NCBI GenBank assembly: GCA_030428205.1
Contig: JAUIBK010000005.1
Coordinates: 57,651 to 121,650 of the forward strand
Length of the DNA: 64,000 nt
Direction of reading: 5' to 3'
From: a bacterium
GTDB taxonomy: Bacteria > Bdellovibrionota_C > UBA2361 > RFPC01
Position 1 is the first letter of the stretch. Each line of letters starts with the position of its first letter. This document shows, in pieces, positions 54,146 to 62,639 of the stretch. A program made the position numbers and the translations under genes. The notes under the pieces were generated by a model that had not been told where the DNA came from, did no database searches, and worked only from the letters and a program-made list of their open reading frames with translations.

Positions 54146-55105
54146 ATGTCTGCAATTCAATCTGTATCATCAGGCGGTTATACGCCACGGGTCGGTTCGT
54201 TACATCAACAGCAAGGGGGCTTATCGGTCAAAAATACAAGTTCTGTTCAGATTAAGTTTAACCTCAACCCGAAGGAACTAAACAAAACCCTCAATCAGTA
54301 TTTCGCCCAACCAGTCGCCAACGAGAGCGGTTCACCCGTTGGGTTAGGTGGTCTGAGCTACGGCAGTAAATCTGTTTCTGAGATGAGTTTTAGCACAGCA
54401 AAGCCAATTGAGAATGAGTATAACGCAGGCTTTGTTCCGACTCCGGAGATAGCTGGAAAGCTTTCAGAGGCCGGTATCGCAAACATGATGAGCCCTGAGT
54501 GGGGCGAGCAAGTAGCGGTCGCTGCGGAAAGAAATGGAGGTCTTGGCGATTCTGAAAATGGGTTTCTTGCTTGGAGCAAGGATGGCTTTATTCGGCTAAG
54601 AAATCCAAAGTTAAGCCCAGAGCAGAACCGAAAATTGGCTGCTATAAGCCTTCAGACAGGCATTTCGGTCGATAAGCTTCCTGCAAGAGCTGCTGAAGCC
54701 AGCTTTGAGAAGGACAACGTTAATAAGTGGGTTGAGACCTTTATTGGCCGTCACGAAAAAGAGCTCTCGGACTTTCTTAAGAATCCTCAAGATGGGTATT
54801 CGGTCTCTGATGGTCGTCGTAAGTATAAGATGGAGCTTAATTCTGAAGTTGGCCGCGTTGTTTCATATTACTATAAGCGTCGGGGTGGTTTTGCCGGCTT
54901 TGTGCAGAAGAATCTCAAGGGGATTTTTCAGGCCACTGGACTCATAAGTACGATTGGTAGCTTTATCCCTGGTTGGGGCTGGGTAGCGGCCGGCGCAGCG
55001 AAGCTTGTTGAATGGGGCTCGGCAGCAATTGTAACAGGAAAAGCCAACGGCAAGCTCTTAGCTCAGAAGGCCATGGAGCTTGGCTCATCGCTTCTGTTTC
55101 GCTGA
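54146..55105 (+). CDS. Protein of unknown function with a hydrophobic C-terminal region
   Basis: 319 residues; GGAG lies five bases before the ATG, so the start is good. There is no signal peptide. The first 60 residues are polar and Ser/Gly/Gln-rich (SVSSGGYTPRVGSLHQQQGG). The middle is soluble and charged (WVETFIGRHEKELSDFLKNP). A Gly/Ala/Trp-rich hydrophobic stretch near 265-300 (GLISTIGSFIPGWGWVAAGA) could insert in membranes. The layout is reminiscent of secreted pore-forming or effector proteins, but I recognise no family. It is bounded by the rlmN palindrome and a strong terminator-like stem. Confidence 0.75.
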   Translation: MSAIQSVSSGGYTPRVGSLHQQQGGLSVKNTSSVQIKFNLNPKELNKTLNQYFAQPVANESGSPVGLGGLSYGSKSVSEMSFSTAKPIENEYNAGFVPTPEIAGKLSEAGIANMMSPEWGEQVAVAAERNGGLGDSENGFLAWSKDGFIRLRNPKLSPEQNRKLAAISLQTGISVDKLPARAAEASFEKDNVNKWVETFIGRHEKELSDFLKNPQDGYSVSDGRRKYKMELNSEVGRVVSYYYKRRGGFAGFVQKNLKGIFQATGLISTIGSFIPGWGWVAAGAAKLVEWGSAAIVTGKANGKLLAQKAMELGSSLLFR

Positions 55106-55111
55106 TCGGAG

Positions 55112-55160
55112 CCCTACTTCCCGAGAAGTGGAATTCTCGGGATAAAAGTAGGGGGTCTTT
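55112..55160 (+). terminator. Long two-part stem after the 54146 gene
   Basis: CCCTACTT (55112-55119) with AAGTAGGG (55146-55153) encloses CCCGAGAA (55120-55127) with TTCTCGGG (55134-55141), loop six bases and a four-base bulge. It follows the stop by six bases; the run after it is GGTCTTTC, a weak T-run. It acts most likely as a terminator. Confidence 0.7.
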
Positions 55161-55298
55161 CGGTGAGAATGCTGTGGTGACTCCGTGCGTCTCCGATTGA
55201 CCAGAAAGAAAGCAGTCCGCGTTTTGTGCGCTGAACCTATTCCGACCTAAAGCGCTTTGTTTGCTCACAGAGAGTTTTCATCGTACCCGACACGGACT

Positions 55299-56567
55299 CT
55301 ATCTCTCATTCTCAGCTACTATCGGTCGTATTCGACCCACTGAGCCGTGACGAAGAAAAACGAGTAGCGTAATGCTCGGGAAGATCCAGGACACGTAGAA
55401 ACAGGTTCCCACGAAAAGCTCTGAAAATATCAAGACGAGATTAGATGCGAGCAGCGCTGCCGAGCTGCCAGTCAAAACCGTGCCTTCTACGCCTCTCTGA
55501 GGAAAAATAAAGTGGAGGTAGAATGGAAGAAGGACGACGTAGTCCCAAGGAAAGAGGTGTGGCGCAAACATGAGTGACACACAAAGAGTCGCCCCTACCC
55601 CAGAGAAGAAAGAGGTTATCTTTGGCCTACAGGCAAAGCCCCAAACAAGTAGCCCAAATCCTAACATACAGAGAGAAGTCGTAGTGGCAAATGATCTCGT
55701 GAAGGGTCGCTCGAGTAGGTAGGAGCACATGAAGTATGGTACCTGGTTGAGTGAGTATGGAATCCACTCGAATGTCGCTACCGCATCGGTCGGTTTTTGA
55801 GCGATTGCAGTGATCCAAGAAAGGTATATACCTGGGAAAGCAAGCTCAACAGAACCTAGGACAACGATAAAAACAAATAGCGATACAAGAGCTTCTCGTT
55901 TTGTGAGATTTCTAAGTGCCCAGACCACCAAGAAGAGAAGGAGGAGCCATGAGATGTGCGGTTTAAGCGCGCAGAGAAGGAAACCAAGTGGTAAAAGAAG
56001 GGCTCTCTGTTTCGCTTGCTCTGACACCAGAACAAGGGTCACGCCAAGGAGAACGAGGATGCTCGACTGAGTAGCTTCAACGACCGCAAGTGTTGGATAA
56101 AAAGTAAAAACCGCAAAAAGAAAGAGCGCCCAAGATCGAGGCGAAGGAAGCGATCTCGAAGAGTGGCTAGAGACTGCTGTTATCCAATACTGAGAGAGGA
56201 ATGTGAGCATTCCCAAGAAGAGATAGAAGAAGAGAGAGATGGAGTACGAAAAGATCAGTAATGGAGTGAGTGCGAGTAGGATCCAAGGAGGATTCCACAT
56301 CATAACTGCCTTGGTTATGTCATCAAGGATGTATCTTTGCTCATTGAGAAGCAGCAAGGAGTCGTAAGGATTACTTCCATTCCAGGCTAGTTGAAAGGCT
56401 GTCCAGTATTGTACAAAATCGTTTGTGGTTCGGATGTTGCTATAGAGGTGGTACCAGAGAAACAGCAAGGAAAAAAACAGGGCATTGCAAAACACAAAGC
56501 CGAGCAGGTTGAGTCCGTTTGACGCGAGCGAGGAGGTATGAATTCTGGGGGCTACAGAACGTCCCAA
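55299..56567 (-). CDS. GT87-type (DUF2029) polytopic glycosyltransferase
   Basis: 422 residues with about ten membrane helices. The first extracytoplasmic loop carries DFVQYWTAFQLAWNGSNPYD, matching the acidic D-x-x-x-Y-W pattern and N-P-Y of GT-C fold family 87, and MWNPPWILLALTPLL is another typical stretch. Family members use polyprenyl-phosphate mannose to add sugars on the periplasmic side. Donor and acceptor are unknown here. It overlaps the acyl-CoA dehydrogenase end by 16 bases and is read from the same strand. Confidence 0.85.
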   Translation of the reverse strand: MGRSVAPRIHTSSLASNGLNLLGFVFCNALFFSLLFLWYHLYSNIRTTNDFVQYWTAFQLAWNGSNPYDSLLLLNEQRYILDDITKAVMMWNPPWILLALTPLLIFSYSISLFFYLFLGMLTFLSQYWITAVSSHSSRSLPSPRSWALFLFAVFTFYPTLAVVEATQSSILVLLGVTLVLVSEQAKQRALLLPLGFLLCALKPHISWLLLLFLVVWALRNLTKREALVSLFVFIVVLGSVELAFPGIYLSWITAIAQKPTDAVATFEWIPYSLNQVPYFMCSYLLERPFTRSFATTTSLCMLGFGLLVWGFACRPKITSFFSGVGATLCVSLMFAPHLFPWDYVVLLPFYLHFIFPQRGVEGTVLTGSSAALLASNLVLIFSELFVGTCFYVSWIFPSITLLVFLRHGSVGRIRPIVAENER

Positions 56568-58318
56568 GGATACTTGCCCTCTTCAAAAATGTAATTTGCC
56601 AGCTCTTTTTGAGCCTCATCCTCGTTCTTATCTATGCGTCGAAGGTTTTGGTTCATCCTTCTCTTTGCTTGTTGAGAGAAGATTCTTGCAATTGAGATCG
56701 CTTGCGCGCACGCAGGCTCCCCCTTTTCTTCAATGAGCGATGAGACCCGCGAGAGAACACAGAGCCCTGCCATAATGTCTATGGCTGTGTTTGCAATTCG
56801 CTCGGAGGCAAACTGCTTCCCGATAATATTCTTTCCGTGCTTGCGGAGAATAGCCTCAACAGACTTTGAAAATTCGACAGTGTACTGTTCAAAGATTTCA
56901 GCTTCCTCAGAAAGGGTTTGATGTACGAACCCGAGCCGGTCACGTCCAACAGATGTGAGCTGTGTCAGCTTCTTTGAGGCGTAGTCAGAGAGAACTCCAA
57001 AGCCTTTGATTGGATCATTGAAAATATTTTTCCCACTTTTTCCGATCTCTTTGAGGTATTCCCCAGCTGTTTGAAAGCCGCTCAGTGCTACGTAAAGACG
57101 TAAAATCTCATTAGTGCCCTCGAAGATCATGTTGATACGGCAATCACGGACAATTCCTTCATATGGATACTCTTTCATAAAACCGCTACCACCTGCCACT
57201 TGCAGTGCTTCGTTGGCGTGTTTCCAGAGGGCTTCCGTTGCAAAGATCTTGCTCATAGCAGCTTCAACAGAATAGTCCTCGTGACCAGAGTCAATCAGGT
57301 AGGCAACCATATTAACAAGACTTTCAGCCGCAAAGCAGTCGACTGTCATCTGTGCAATTTTCTTCTTGATCAAACCAAACTCAGAGATAGGACGTCCAAA
57401 TTGCTTTCTCTCTGACGCTTGCGCGGTGGCGAGCTTGATGCATCTCTTCATTCCACCGACACACCCACCTCCAAGACCAGTTCGACCACTATTGAGAATT
57501 GCCATAGCGACCTTAAAGCCTTTCCCCTCGTCGCCTAGGAGATTCTCTGGGGGGACCTTCACGTTCTCAAATGAAATGGTGCACGTTCCAGAGGCGCGGA
57601 TTCCCATCTTATCTTCTTTTGGGCCAGAGGTGACTCCACCGAAGCTTCTCTCGACAATAAAGGCTGAAATTTTCCCTGAATCAGAATCAGTACGAGCAAA
57701 GACGGTGAAGAAATCAGCGAAGGGGCCGTTGGTAATCCAAATTTTCTCACCATTAAGAACCCAAGAGCCATCTTGTTGTTTCTCTGCGCTTGTTGCAATC
57801 GAACCAGCGTCAGAACCTGAACCTGGTTCAGTAAGACAAAAAGCCGCAATCATCTCACCTGTGGCCAATCGTGGCATGTAGCGAGCTTTCTGCTCGTCGC
57901 TTCCAAAAAGGAGTAATCCTCGCATACCAATTGAGCTGTGAGCGCCTATGGTTAGAGAAGTTGACCCGTCATATTGGCTCGTTTGTTGTAGGGCTCTTGA
58001 ATATGATTTGTTCGAGAAACCAATTCCTCCGTGCTCTTCAGGGATAATAAGCCCAAAAAGACCGAGTTCGCGCAGATTCTGTAGATACTCATCGCTTTGA
58101 GCCCCCTTTTCGTCAAATTCGCGAAACTGGTCTTGCTTTCCTTCTAGGAACTTGTCGATAGAATCAAGTACCATCTCGAGTGTTTCAGCTTCTTCACCTT
58201 CGATTTTGGGGTATGGAAAGATATTCTCTTCGAGGATGTTTCCAAGATAGAGATACTTGGCAATGCTATCGGTTAGACGAATCTTGGTTTCTGATATGGT
58301 GTTTGTTTCTTCTATCAT
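56552..58318 (-). CDS. Acyl-CoA dehydrogenase (VLCAD/ACAD9-like)
   Basis: 588 residues from the ATG at 58318 (AAAGG upstream); a longer frame reaching 58450 would overlap the divergent barrel gene. FAD-binding segments AFCLTEPGSGSDAGS and WITNGPFADFFTVFART are present, and the catalytic Glu is in IFEGTNEILRLY, the position used by VLCAD and ACAD9. A C-terminal helical extension of about 180 residues, also in VLCAD-type enzymes, follows. It oxidises long-chain acyl-CoA with electrons passed to ETF. No etfAB or fad genes are adjacent. Confidence 0.95.
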   Translation of the reverse strand: MIEETNTISETKIRLTDSIAKYLYLGNILEENIFPYPKIEGEEAETLEMVLDSIDKFLEGKQDQFREFDEKGAQSDEYLQNLRELGLFGLIIPEEHGGIGFSNKSYSRALQQTSQYDGSTSLTIGAHSSIGMRGLLLFGSDEQKARYMPRLATGEMIAAFCLTEPGSGSDAGSIATSAEKQQDGSWVLNGEKIWITNGPFADFFTVFARTDSDSGKISAFIVERSFGGVTSGPKEDKMGIRASGTCTISFENVKVPPENLLGDEGKGFKVAMAILNSGRTGLGGGCVGGMKRCIKLATAQASERKQFGRPISEFGLIKKKIAQMTVDCFAAESLVNMVAYLIDSGHEDYSVEAAMSKIFATEALWKHANEALQVAGGSGFMKEYPYEGIVRDCRINMIFEGTNEILRLYVALSGFQTAGEYLKEIGKSGKNIFNDPIKGFGVLSDYASKKLTQLTSVGRDRLGFVHQTLSEEAEIFEQYTVEFSKSVEAILRKHGKNIIGKQFASERIANTAIDIMAGLCVLSRVSSLIEEKGEPACAQAISIARIFSQQAKRRMNQNLRRIDKNEDEAQKELANYIFEEGKYPWDVL

Positions 58319-58442
58319 AACGATTCGACCTTTATTACTGTGACACAATGAGTATTGTACTTTGATATGAGCAGGTTCGCCAAGCATTTCCTTGAGATCA
58401 AAGGGCTGGTGAGAACCGTCCTCTCCGTATACCCTTGGCTCT

Positions 58443-60185
58443 ATGTTCAAAGACTTCTATCGACACTTTATGTGGTCAGGCTTAATAATTGCTCTCTTGA
58501 TATTCGAGCTTTTCGCCTCCCCTGCCCCTGTCGTTGCTCAAGAACGAAACCGTACGATACGCTCGATCTCTTTTGAGATTCTTCAGATTTTCGATAAGCC
58601 CAAAAATAGCTTCTATGAGACGGTCAATAGCCTCAAATTAGACACGCAAGAGTCTGTTTTACGAAAAGAGCTTCTCTTTCGAGAGGGGGACGACTATGAG
58701 CAGTTCCTTGTTCTAGAAAGTGAGCGTGTACTGCGCCAGTTACGTTACCTCAGAGACGTCTCTATTCAGGAAGTCGTCGATGGGGAGTTCGTCGATATCA
58801 TCATCCACGGTCAAGAGACTTGGACAATCATTCCTCAGGTCTCTTATTCGTCTGGTGACGGTCGTACGAAGCAGTCAGTCGGTCTTGCCGAGAGCAACTT
58901 ACTTGGGTATGGAAAGAGACTAGAGCTCCTCTACAAACAAGAGGAAGAGAGTGATGCCGTACAAGCCGTGTACGATAGTCGGAACTTTTTTGAAACGAAG
59001 AACCAGTTTCTCGCTGGTTTTTTTGATGGAAGTGAAGGTACTGAAGGGCTTATCGAAATAGGAAACCCCTACAGAAGTCTTGTGCAGGAGTCTAGTTGGG
59101 GAATAACACTCGACGGTGGTGACACATTAGAGAGGCTGTGGCACTCAGGTGATGAGCGATTTATCTATGGAAAGGAGCATCTTCTCTTTGATGTCGCGTT
59201 TTCTCGTTCTTTTGGGAACCCCGAAGACACAACTCATCGCCTTTCTTTCGGTTATGAGTACGAAGACTCAAGGTTTCGCCTTGGGGATGCTGGGGATATC
59301 GCAGACCTCGATATTGATCCATCAACCCTGACACAAGATCCCTCACTTGTTGCAGACAATCGGAGGTTTTCTGGTCCTTGGCTCGGCTTTGAGAGTATCG
59401 AGCAAGATTTTGTCTCAATGAACTATATCGATAGATTTTCACGTGTCGAGGATTACAATCTCGGGCAGACATATGCTACGAAGGTCTTTTTTGCTCCTGA
59501 GGCACTCGGATCTCGAGAAGACGCTCTCCTGCTTCATACCGGATATTCTATTGGTTCTCGTATCTCCTCTGGCACATTTGTTCGCGGTGAGCTAGCAGTA
59601 ACAAGCCGTCTTGTCGATAGTGGATTTGAGGACTCTCTCTTCCACCTTGAAACGAAAGCATACTCTGTGCTTGGCCCACTCTTTTGGAAAGATTTCTATC
59701 TTGGCAAGCACACCCTGGCCTTCAACTTCTTCGTTGACTATGGAAATGAGCTCGACAAAGACAGGGAGCTTATCGTGGGAGCACAGAACGTCCTGCGTGG
59801 GTACAAAGCAAACACGTTTAGTGGTGATAAGCGTTTTGGTGCATCTTTTGAGGACCGTATCCACCTCATGGAGAATGCTTTTGATCTTATTAGTATAGGA
59901 GCTGCTGCGTTTGCTGACGTAGGTGGAGCTACTTTTCGTCCTATAGATGAGCTTTTTCAAGACGAGCTCTATGCTGACGTCGGTGTAGGGCTCCGCTTTG
60001 CCTTTCCACGTTCGTCCGGAGAAAGAGTGGTGCGAGTTGACTTCGCCTTTCCACTGAGGGACGGTCCTGACGATAGTGGTCGCTTCGAGTTACGCGTCAT
60101 TTTCTCTGGAGGACAACTCTTCGGTTCGAGGCTACGAACCGAAAGGCAGGCCGCCCAACGCGCAAGTGTAGATATCGGTTTCTAA
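58443..60185 (+). CDS. Omp85-like outer-membrane protein with one POTRA domain
   Basis: 580 residues. A signal peptide or signal-like anchor spans about 1-32 (LIIALLIFELFASPAPVVAQ). One POTRA-like domain lies at about 40-125 (RKELLFREGDDYEQFLVLES, LRDVSIQEVVDGEFVDIIIH). The rest is beta-rich, with alternating aromatic strands and a C-terminal strand ending ASVDIGF, typical of 16-stranded barrels. BamA and TamA have three to five POTRA domains, so this is a smaller paralogue, maybe for a single substrate or lipid transport. It is divergent from the acyl-CoA dehydrogenase across 124 bases. Confidence 0.8.
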   Translation: MFKDFYRHFMWSGLIIALLIFELFASPAPVVAQERNRTIRSISFEILQIFDKPKNSFYETVNSLKLDTQESVLRKELLFREGDDYEQFLVLESERVLRQLRYLRDVSIQEVVDGEFVDIIIHGQETWTIIPQVSYSSGDGRTKQSVGLAESNLLGYGKRLELLYKQEEESDAVQAVYDSRNFFETKNQFLAGFFDGSEGTEGLIEIGNPYRSLVQESSWGITLDGGDTLERLWHSGDERFIYGKEHLLFDVAFSRSFGNPEDTTHRLSFGYEYEDSRFRLGDAGDIADLDIDPSTLTQDPSLVADNRRFSGPWLGFESIEQDFVSMNYIDRFSRVEDYNLGQTYATKVFFAPEALGSREDALLLHTGYSIGSRISSGTFVRGELAVTSRLVDSGFEDSLFHLETKAYSVLGPLFWKDFYLGKHTLAFNFFVDYGNELDKDRELIVGAQNVLRGYKANTFSGDKRFGASFEDRIHLMENAFDLISIGAAAFADVGGATFRPIDELFQDELYADVGVGLRFAFPRSSGERVVRVDFAFPLRDGPDDSGRFELRVIFSGGQLFGSRLRTERQAAQRASVDIGF

Positions 60186-60216
60186 GTCAAACTCTCACTA
60201 TCCCCCACCCACTCTT

Positions 60217-60283
60217 CATCTTAGTCTTGCTCTCACAAAGCACCGCGCCAAACCTGAGCAAGACAAAGTCAAAGTATAAGATG
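60217..60283. terminator. Interrupted stem between convergent barrel and efp genes
   Basis: GTCTTGCTC (60224-60232) pairs with GAGCAAGAC (60256-60264), and CATCTTA (60217-60223) with TAAGATG (60277-60283), separated by a 12-base bulge. It sits between the ends of two convergent genes, where a bidirectional terminator is expected. No T-run of length is visible on either side. Confidence 0.5.
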
Positions 60284-60321
60284 AGGGGATTCTAGCCAGT
60301 AGCCTTTATGAGTAATGCGGC

Positions 60322-60882
60322 CTAAGAATCCGACCGACTAATATACTCCCCACTCTCCGTGTTGACTACAATCTTCTCCCCCTGCTTCACAAAAGGAGGG
60401 ACATTTAAGTTCAGTCCAGTATCAGTAATAGCGGGCTTAGGAGAGTTGCTGGCTGTGGCTCCTTTAAGCTCAGGCTCGGTCTCAATAACGGTAAGTACAA
60501 CGGTCTGAGGAAGTTTTATCCCAATAGGCTCTCCGTTATATGTCGTAATGTCTACTGACATTTGCTCCTGCAGGTAATACACCGCATCACCCAGGAGCTC
60601 TTCGGTTAAAGCGAGCTGTTCATAGGAGTCAGAATTCATGAAGTTGAATCCATCACTGTCACTGTAGAGATAGGTTGCCTTATACGAGAAGATGTCAGCC
60701 TCTTCTACGGACTCTGTAGAACCGAAGCGAACTTCGGTCTGACTACCATTGAGCATGTTTCTCAGCTTGGTTTGAACAACAGCTTGGCCCTTACCTGGGG
60801 TGACGTGGTTAAAATCCATGACACGATATGGAGTATTGTTGTGTACAATGACAGTGCCTTTGCGGATTTCATTTGCTTTCAT
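60322..60882 (-). CDS. efp: Translation elongation factor P
   Basis: 186 residues from the ATG at 60882, with GAGAGA upstream. The frame extends further, but that stretch runs back through the terminator of the previous gene. Three beta-barrel domains; the modification loop is VTPGKGQAVVQTKLR with Lys31, so it is of the lysine type, not the rhamnosylated arginine type. The C-terminal signature is in ITDTGLNLNVPPFVKQGEKI. It rescues ribosomes stalled at polyproline. EpmA/EpmB are not in view. Confidence 0.96.
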   Translation of the reverse strand: MKANEIRKGTVIVHNNTPYRVMDFNHVTPGKGQAVVQTKLRNMLNGSQTEVRFGSTESVEEADIFSYKATYLYSDSDGFNFMNSDSYEQLALTEELLGDAVYYLQEQMSVDITTYNGEPIGIKLPQTVVLTVIETEPELKGATASNSPKPAITDTGLNLNVPPFVKQGEKIVVNTESGEYISRSDS

Positions 60883-61022
60883 AGTATCTCTCTTCATGTG
60901 TAAAAAGATAGCTGTGAGTATAGAAGAGCACTTTTCTGATGTCAAAATCGTGATCATGTGCCTCTCCAGCTCGCAAGAGATCTCCTTCACCTCCACGGGC
61001 TCGAAATCAAAGAAGCACGCAT

Positions 61023-61051
61023 AAAAAAACCCCCGATCTTTCGACCGGGGG
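61023..61051 (-). terminator. Rho-independent terminator of the histone-like gene
   Basis: Read on the minus strand, a CCCCC-GGTC stem pairs with GATC-GGGGG around a GAAA tetraloop, followed by TTTTTTTAT (complement of 61021-61029). It closes the histone-H1-like gene and separates it from efp. Confidence 0.9.
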
Positions 61052-61118
61052 CCCATTATCAACTCACACTCTACAAGAATATGAATTGAAAGCGTAAAGC
61101 GAAAAATCGCTTACTAGC

Positions 61119-61697
61119 TTACTTTCGCTTACGGCGAGCTGTGCGACGCTTAGCTGTAGCTTTGCGCTTTGGAGCCGCCTTCTTACGACGCTTAGGAGCT
61201 GCTTTACGAGCAGTTTTTCTCTTAGCGCTAGACTTACGCTTTGTAGTCTTCCGCTTCGCAGTAGACTTACGCTTTGCTGTAGTCTTTTTGCGACGCTTCG
61301 CAGTAGACTTACGCTTTTTAGCAGCAGTCTTACGCTTTTTTGTTGAAGCCTTACGCTTAGAAGTAGTCTTACGCTTTTTAGCAGTTGACTTACGCTTCTT
61401 AGCGGTAGTCTTACGCTTCTTAGCAGTAGACTTGCGCTTCTTAGCAGTTGACTTACGCTTCGCGGTAGACTTTCTTTTTGTAGTCTTACGCTTAGCAGAT
61501 GTTTTACGCTTCGCAGTAGACTTTCTTTTTGTAGTCTTACGCTTAGCAGTAGTTTTTCTTTTCTTCTTCGCTGCTGTTTTCTTCTTTGCAGAAGTTTTTT
61601 TGCGGCGAGTAGTACGCTTCTTTGCTGCGGACCGTTTCTTCGGAGCAGCCTTCTTCTTCGAAGAAGACTTCGAAGTTTTACGTTTCCTTGTAGCCAT
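61119..61697 (-). CDS. Histone H1-like Lys/Ala/Thr-rich DNA-binding protein
   Basis: 192 residues from the ATG at 61697 (GGAG upstream); a GTG two codons before is possible. Nearly the whole protein is Lys, Arg, Ala, Ser and Thr in short repeats such as AKRKSTAKR and AKKRKSTAKK, with few hydrophobic or acidic residues. This is the C-terminal-tail type of bacterial H1-like protein, which compacts DNA and is not a folded enzyme. The DNA beneath is repetitive, so length may vary between strains. It has its own terminator and, on the left, no gene until efp. Confidence 0.92.
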   Translation of the reverse strand: MATRKRKTSKSSSKKKAAPKKRSAAKKRTTRRKKTSAKKKTAAKKKRKTTAKRKTTKRKSTAKRKTSAKRKTTKRKSTAKRKSTAKKRKSTAKKRKTTAKKRKSTAKKRKTTSKRKASTKKRKTAAKKRKSTAKRRKKTTAKRKSTAKRKTTKRKSSAKRKTARKAAPKRRKKAAPKRKATAKRRTARRKRK

Positions 61698-61928
61698 GTT
61701 CACGTTTCTCCACTTAGTTGAGCAAGATCTGAAAGAGGAACCCCCTCTTTCTTGTAAGTGTGACTGTACATCTTAACCAAGCAAGGACATTCTTCATCAA
61801 CTCTGATGAGGAGAACTTGCTTATCAGTCTCACCCGATCTTGCCGTCTCTGTTTAGAGAAGAAAGGGTCAAACTCTCTTCCTTAGACATGAAACATTCGA
61901 CGCAGTGCTCTGGATTATTCCATCACAC

Positions 61929-61963
61929 CAGTCTCGTTTCCTAAAAACAGAGACTGTTTTTTT
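61929..61963 (+). terminator. Plus-strand terminator in the gene-free stretch
   Basis: CAGTCTC (61929-61935) pairs with GAGACTG (61950-61956), loop 14 bases, followed by seven T (61957-61963). No plus-strand gene lies upstream within 1.7 kb, so a transcript starting in 61700-61900 is implied if the terminator is real. Confidence 0.65.
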
Positions 61964-61965
61964 AT

Positions 61966-61997
61966 AAAAAAACACACCAGGTTTTTACAAACCTGGT
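61966..61997 (-). terminator. Minus-strand terminator in the gene-free stretch
   Basis: ACCAGGTTT (61976-61984), loop TTAC, AAACCTGGT (61989-61997) form a perfect 9-bp stem. On the minus strand it is followed by GTG and seven T (complement of 61966-61972). There is no minus-strand gene upstream until beyond 63679, so it would end a transcript from the 62000-62600 region or read-through from the right. Confidence 0.65.
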
Positions 61998-62639
61998 TAC
62001 GTTATACTTGCCATCTACAAAATTTATTGGCAAGACATTAATTTGATGATCATTTTTTTTGAAAAGGTTTTTTTATTCTCCGATTCACAGGAGTTTTTAA
62101 AAGTGGAGCACCTTCGAAGTCCTTTCTTAAGAAGTAACTTTTCAATCACACATCTGTCATTTTGTAATTGTTTGTACCTCAACTTGTACTCGTACTTTTG
62201 CTATTCAGTTATCAGACTCACCGCTTGTTGTGTTACAGCATGCCCTTTGATTAACTTTCTCTAATAGACATATCGTGGAGTATTTTCAGGTGCTTAAGGG
62301 GAGCGTTCTTTCTGATCACGATCTTCTTGTGGTTGTTTTATCGCATAACTGATGACAAAAGGAGAGCCACGAGATTTGAATTTCGTGCGCAGATCATTAA
62401 CCGGTGACAGGTTCGTGAAGTTAGTGTCATAGTATGTTTGGTCGGCCGATCATTATTGGTGTGGTCAAATTGCCGCAAATGAAAATATTTGACGAGCCTA
62501 GCAACACCGTCTCTCTTCATTTGAGGGAATTTTTTGCCGATTTTGGCCTTTATTTGTGAATTGTGTCGATCTTGGCTGATGATTTTACATCTCTGTGCCG
62601 ATAGCTAGAGTTATATAGGTAACATTTGTAGGTACACCG

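Larger units (their letters stand above)
61698..62639. other. 0.94 kb gene-free stretch with facing terminators and a structured segment
   Basis: No reading frame here looks protein-coding. It contains an imperfect double stem, AAGCAAG...CTTGCTT (about 61779-61827) enclosing TCATCA-ACTC-TGATGA, then two terminators facing each other (61929-61963 plus strand, 61966-61997 minus strand) and an 18-bp A/T palindrome GTTTTTTTATAAAAAAAC (61956-61973) linking them. From 62000 to 62639 the DNA is AT-rich with no clear structure. The promoter of the 62640 gene is probably near its right end. Small RNAs from either strand ending at the facing terminators are possible. Confidence 0.5.

Noticed and set aside
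58319..58450. 44-codon N-terminal extension of the acyl-CoA dehydrogenase gene
   Set aside because: It overlaps the start of the divergent barrel gene and has no ribosome site.
60883..61062. 60-codon N-terminal extension of efp
   Set aside because: It reads back into the terminator of the histone-like gene and is not EF-P-like; ATG at 60882 begins the standard protein.
61141..61776. Long plus-strand frame opposite the histone-like gene, full of Leu, Arg and Phe
   Set aside because: It is the antisense of the Lys/Arg/Ala repeats; alternating LRFLAVDLRF-type repeats are the direct complement, and the minus strand has the ribosome site and terminator.
62043..62264. 73-residue Phe/Cys/Ser-rich plus-strand frame in the gene-free stretch
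   Set aside because: AT-rich composition, no ribosome site and no protein-like pattern.
62338..62520. 60-residue minus-strand frame in the gene-free stretch
   Set aside because: No ribosome site, no coding-like codon use; it may be transcribed but is probably not translated.
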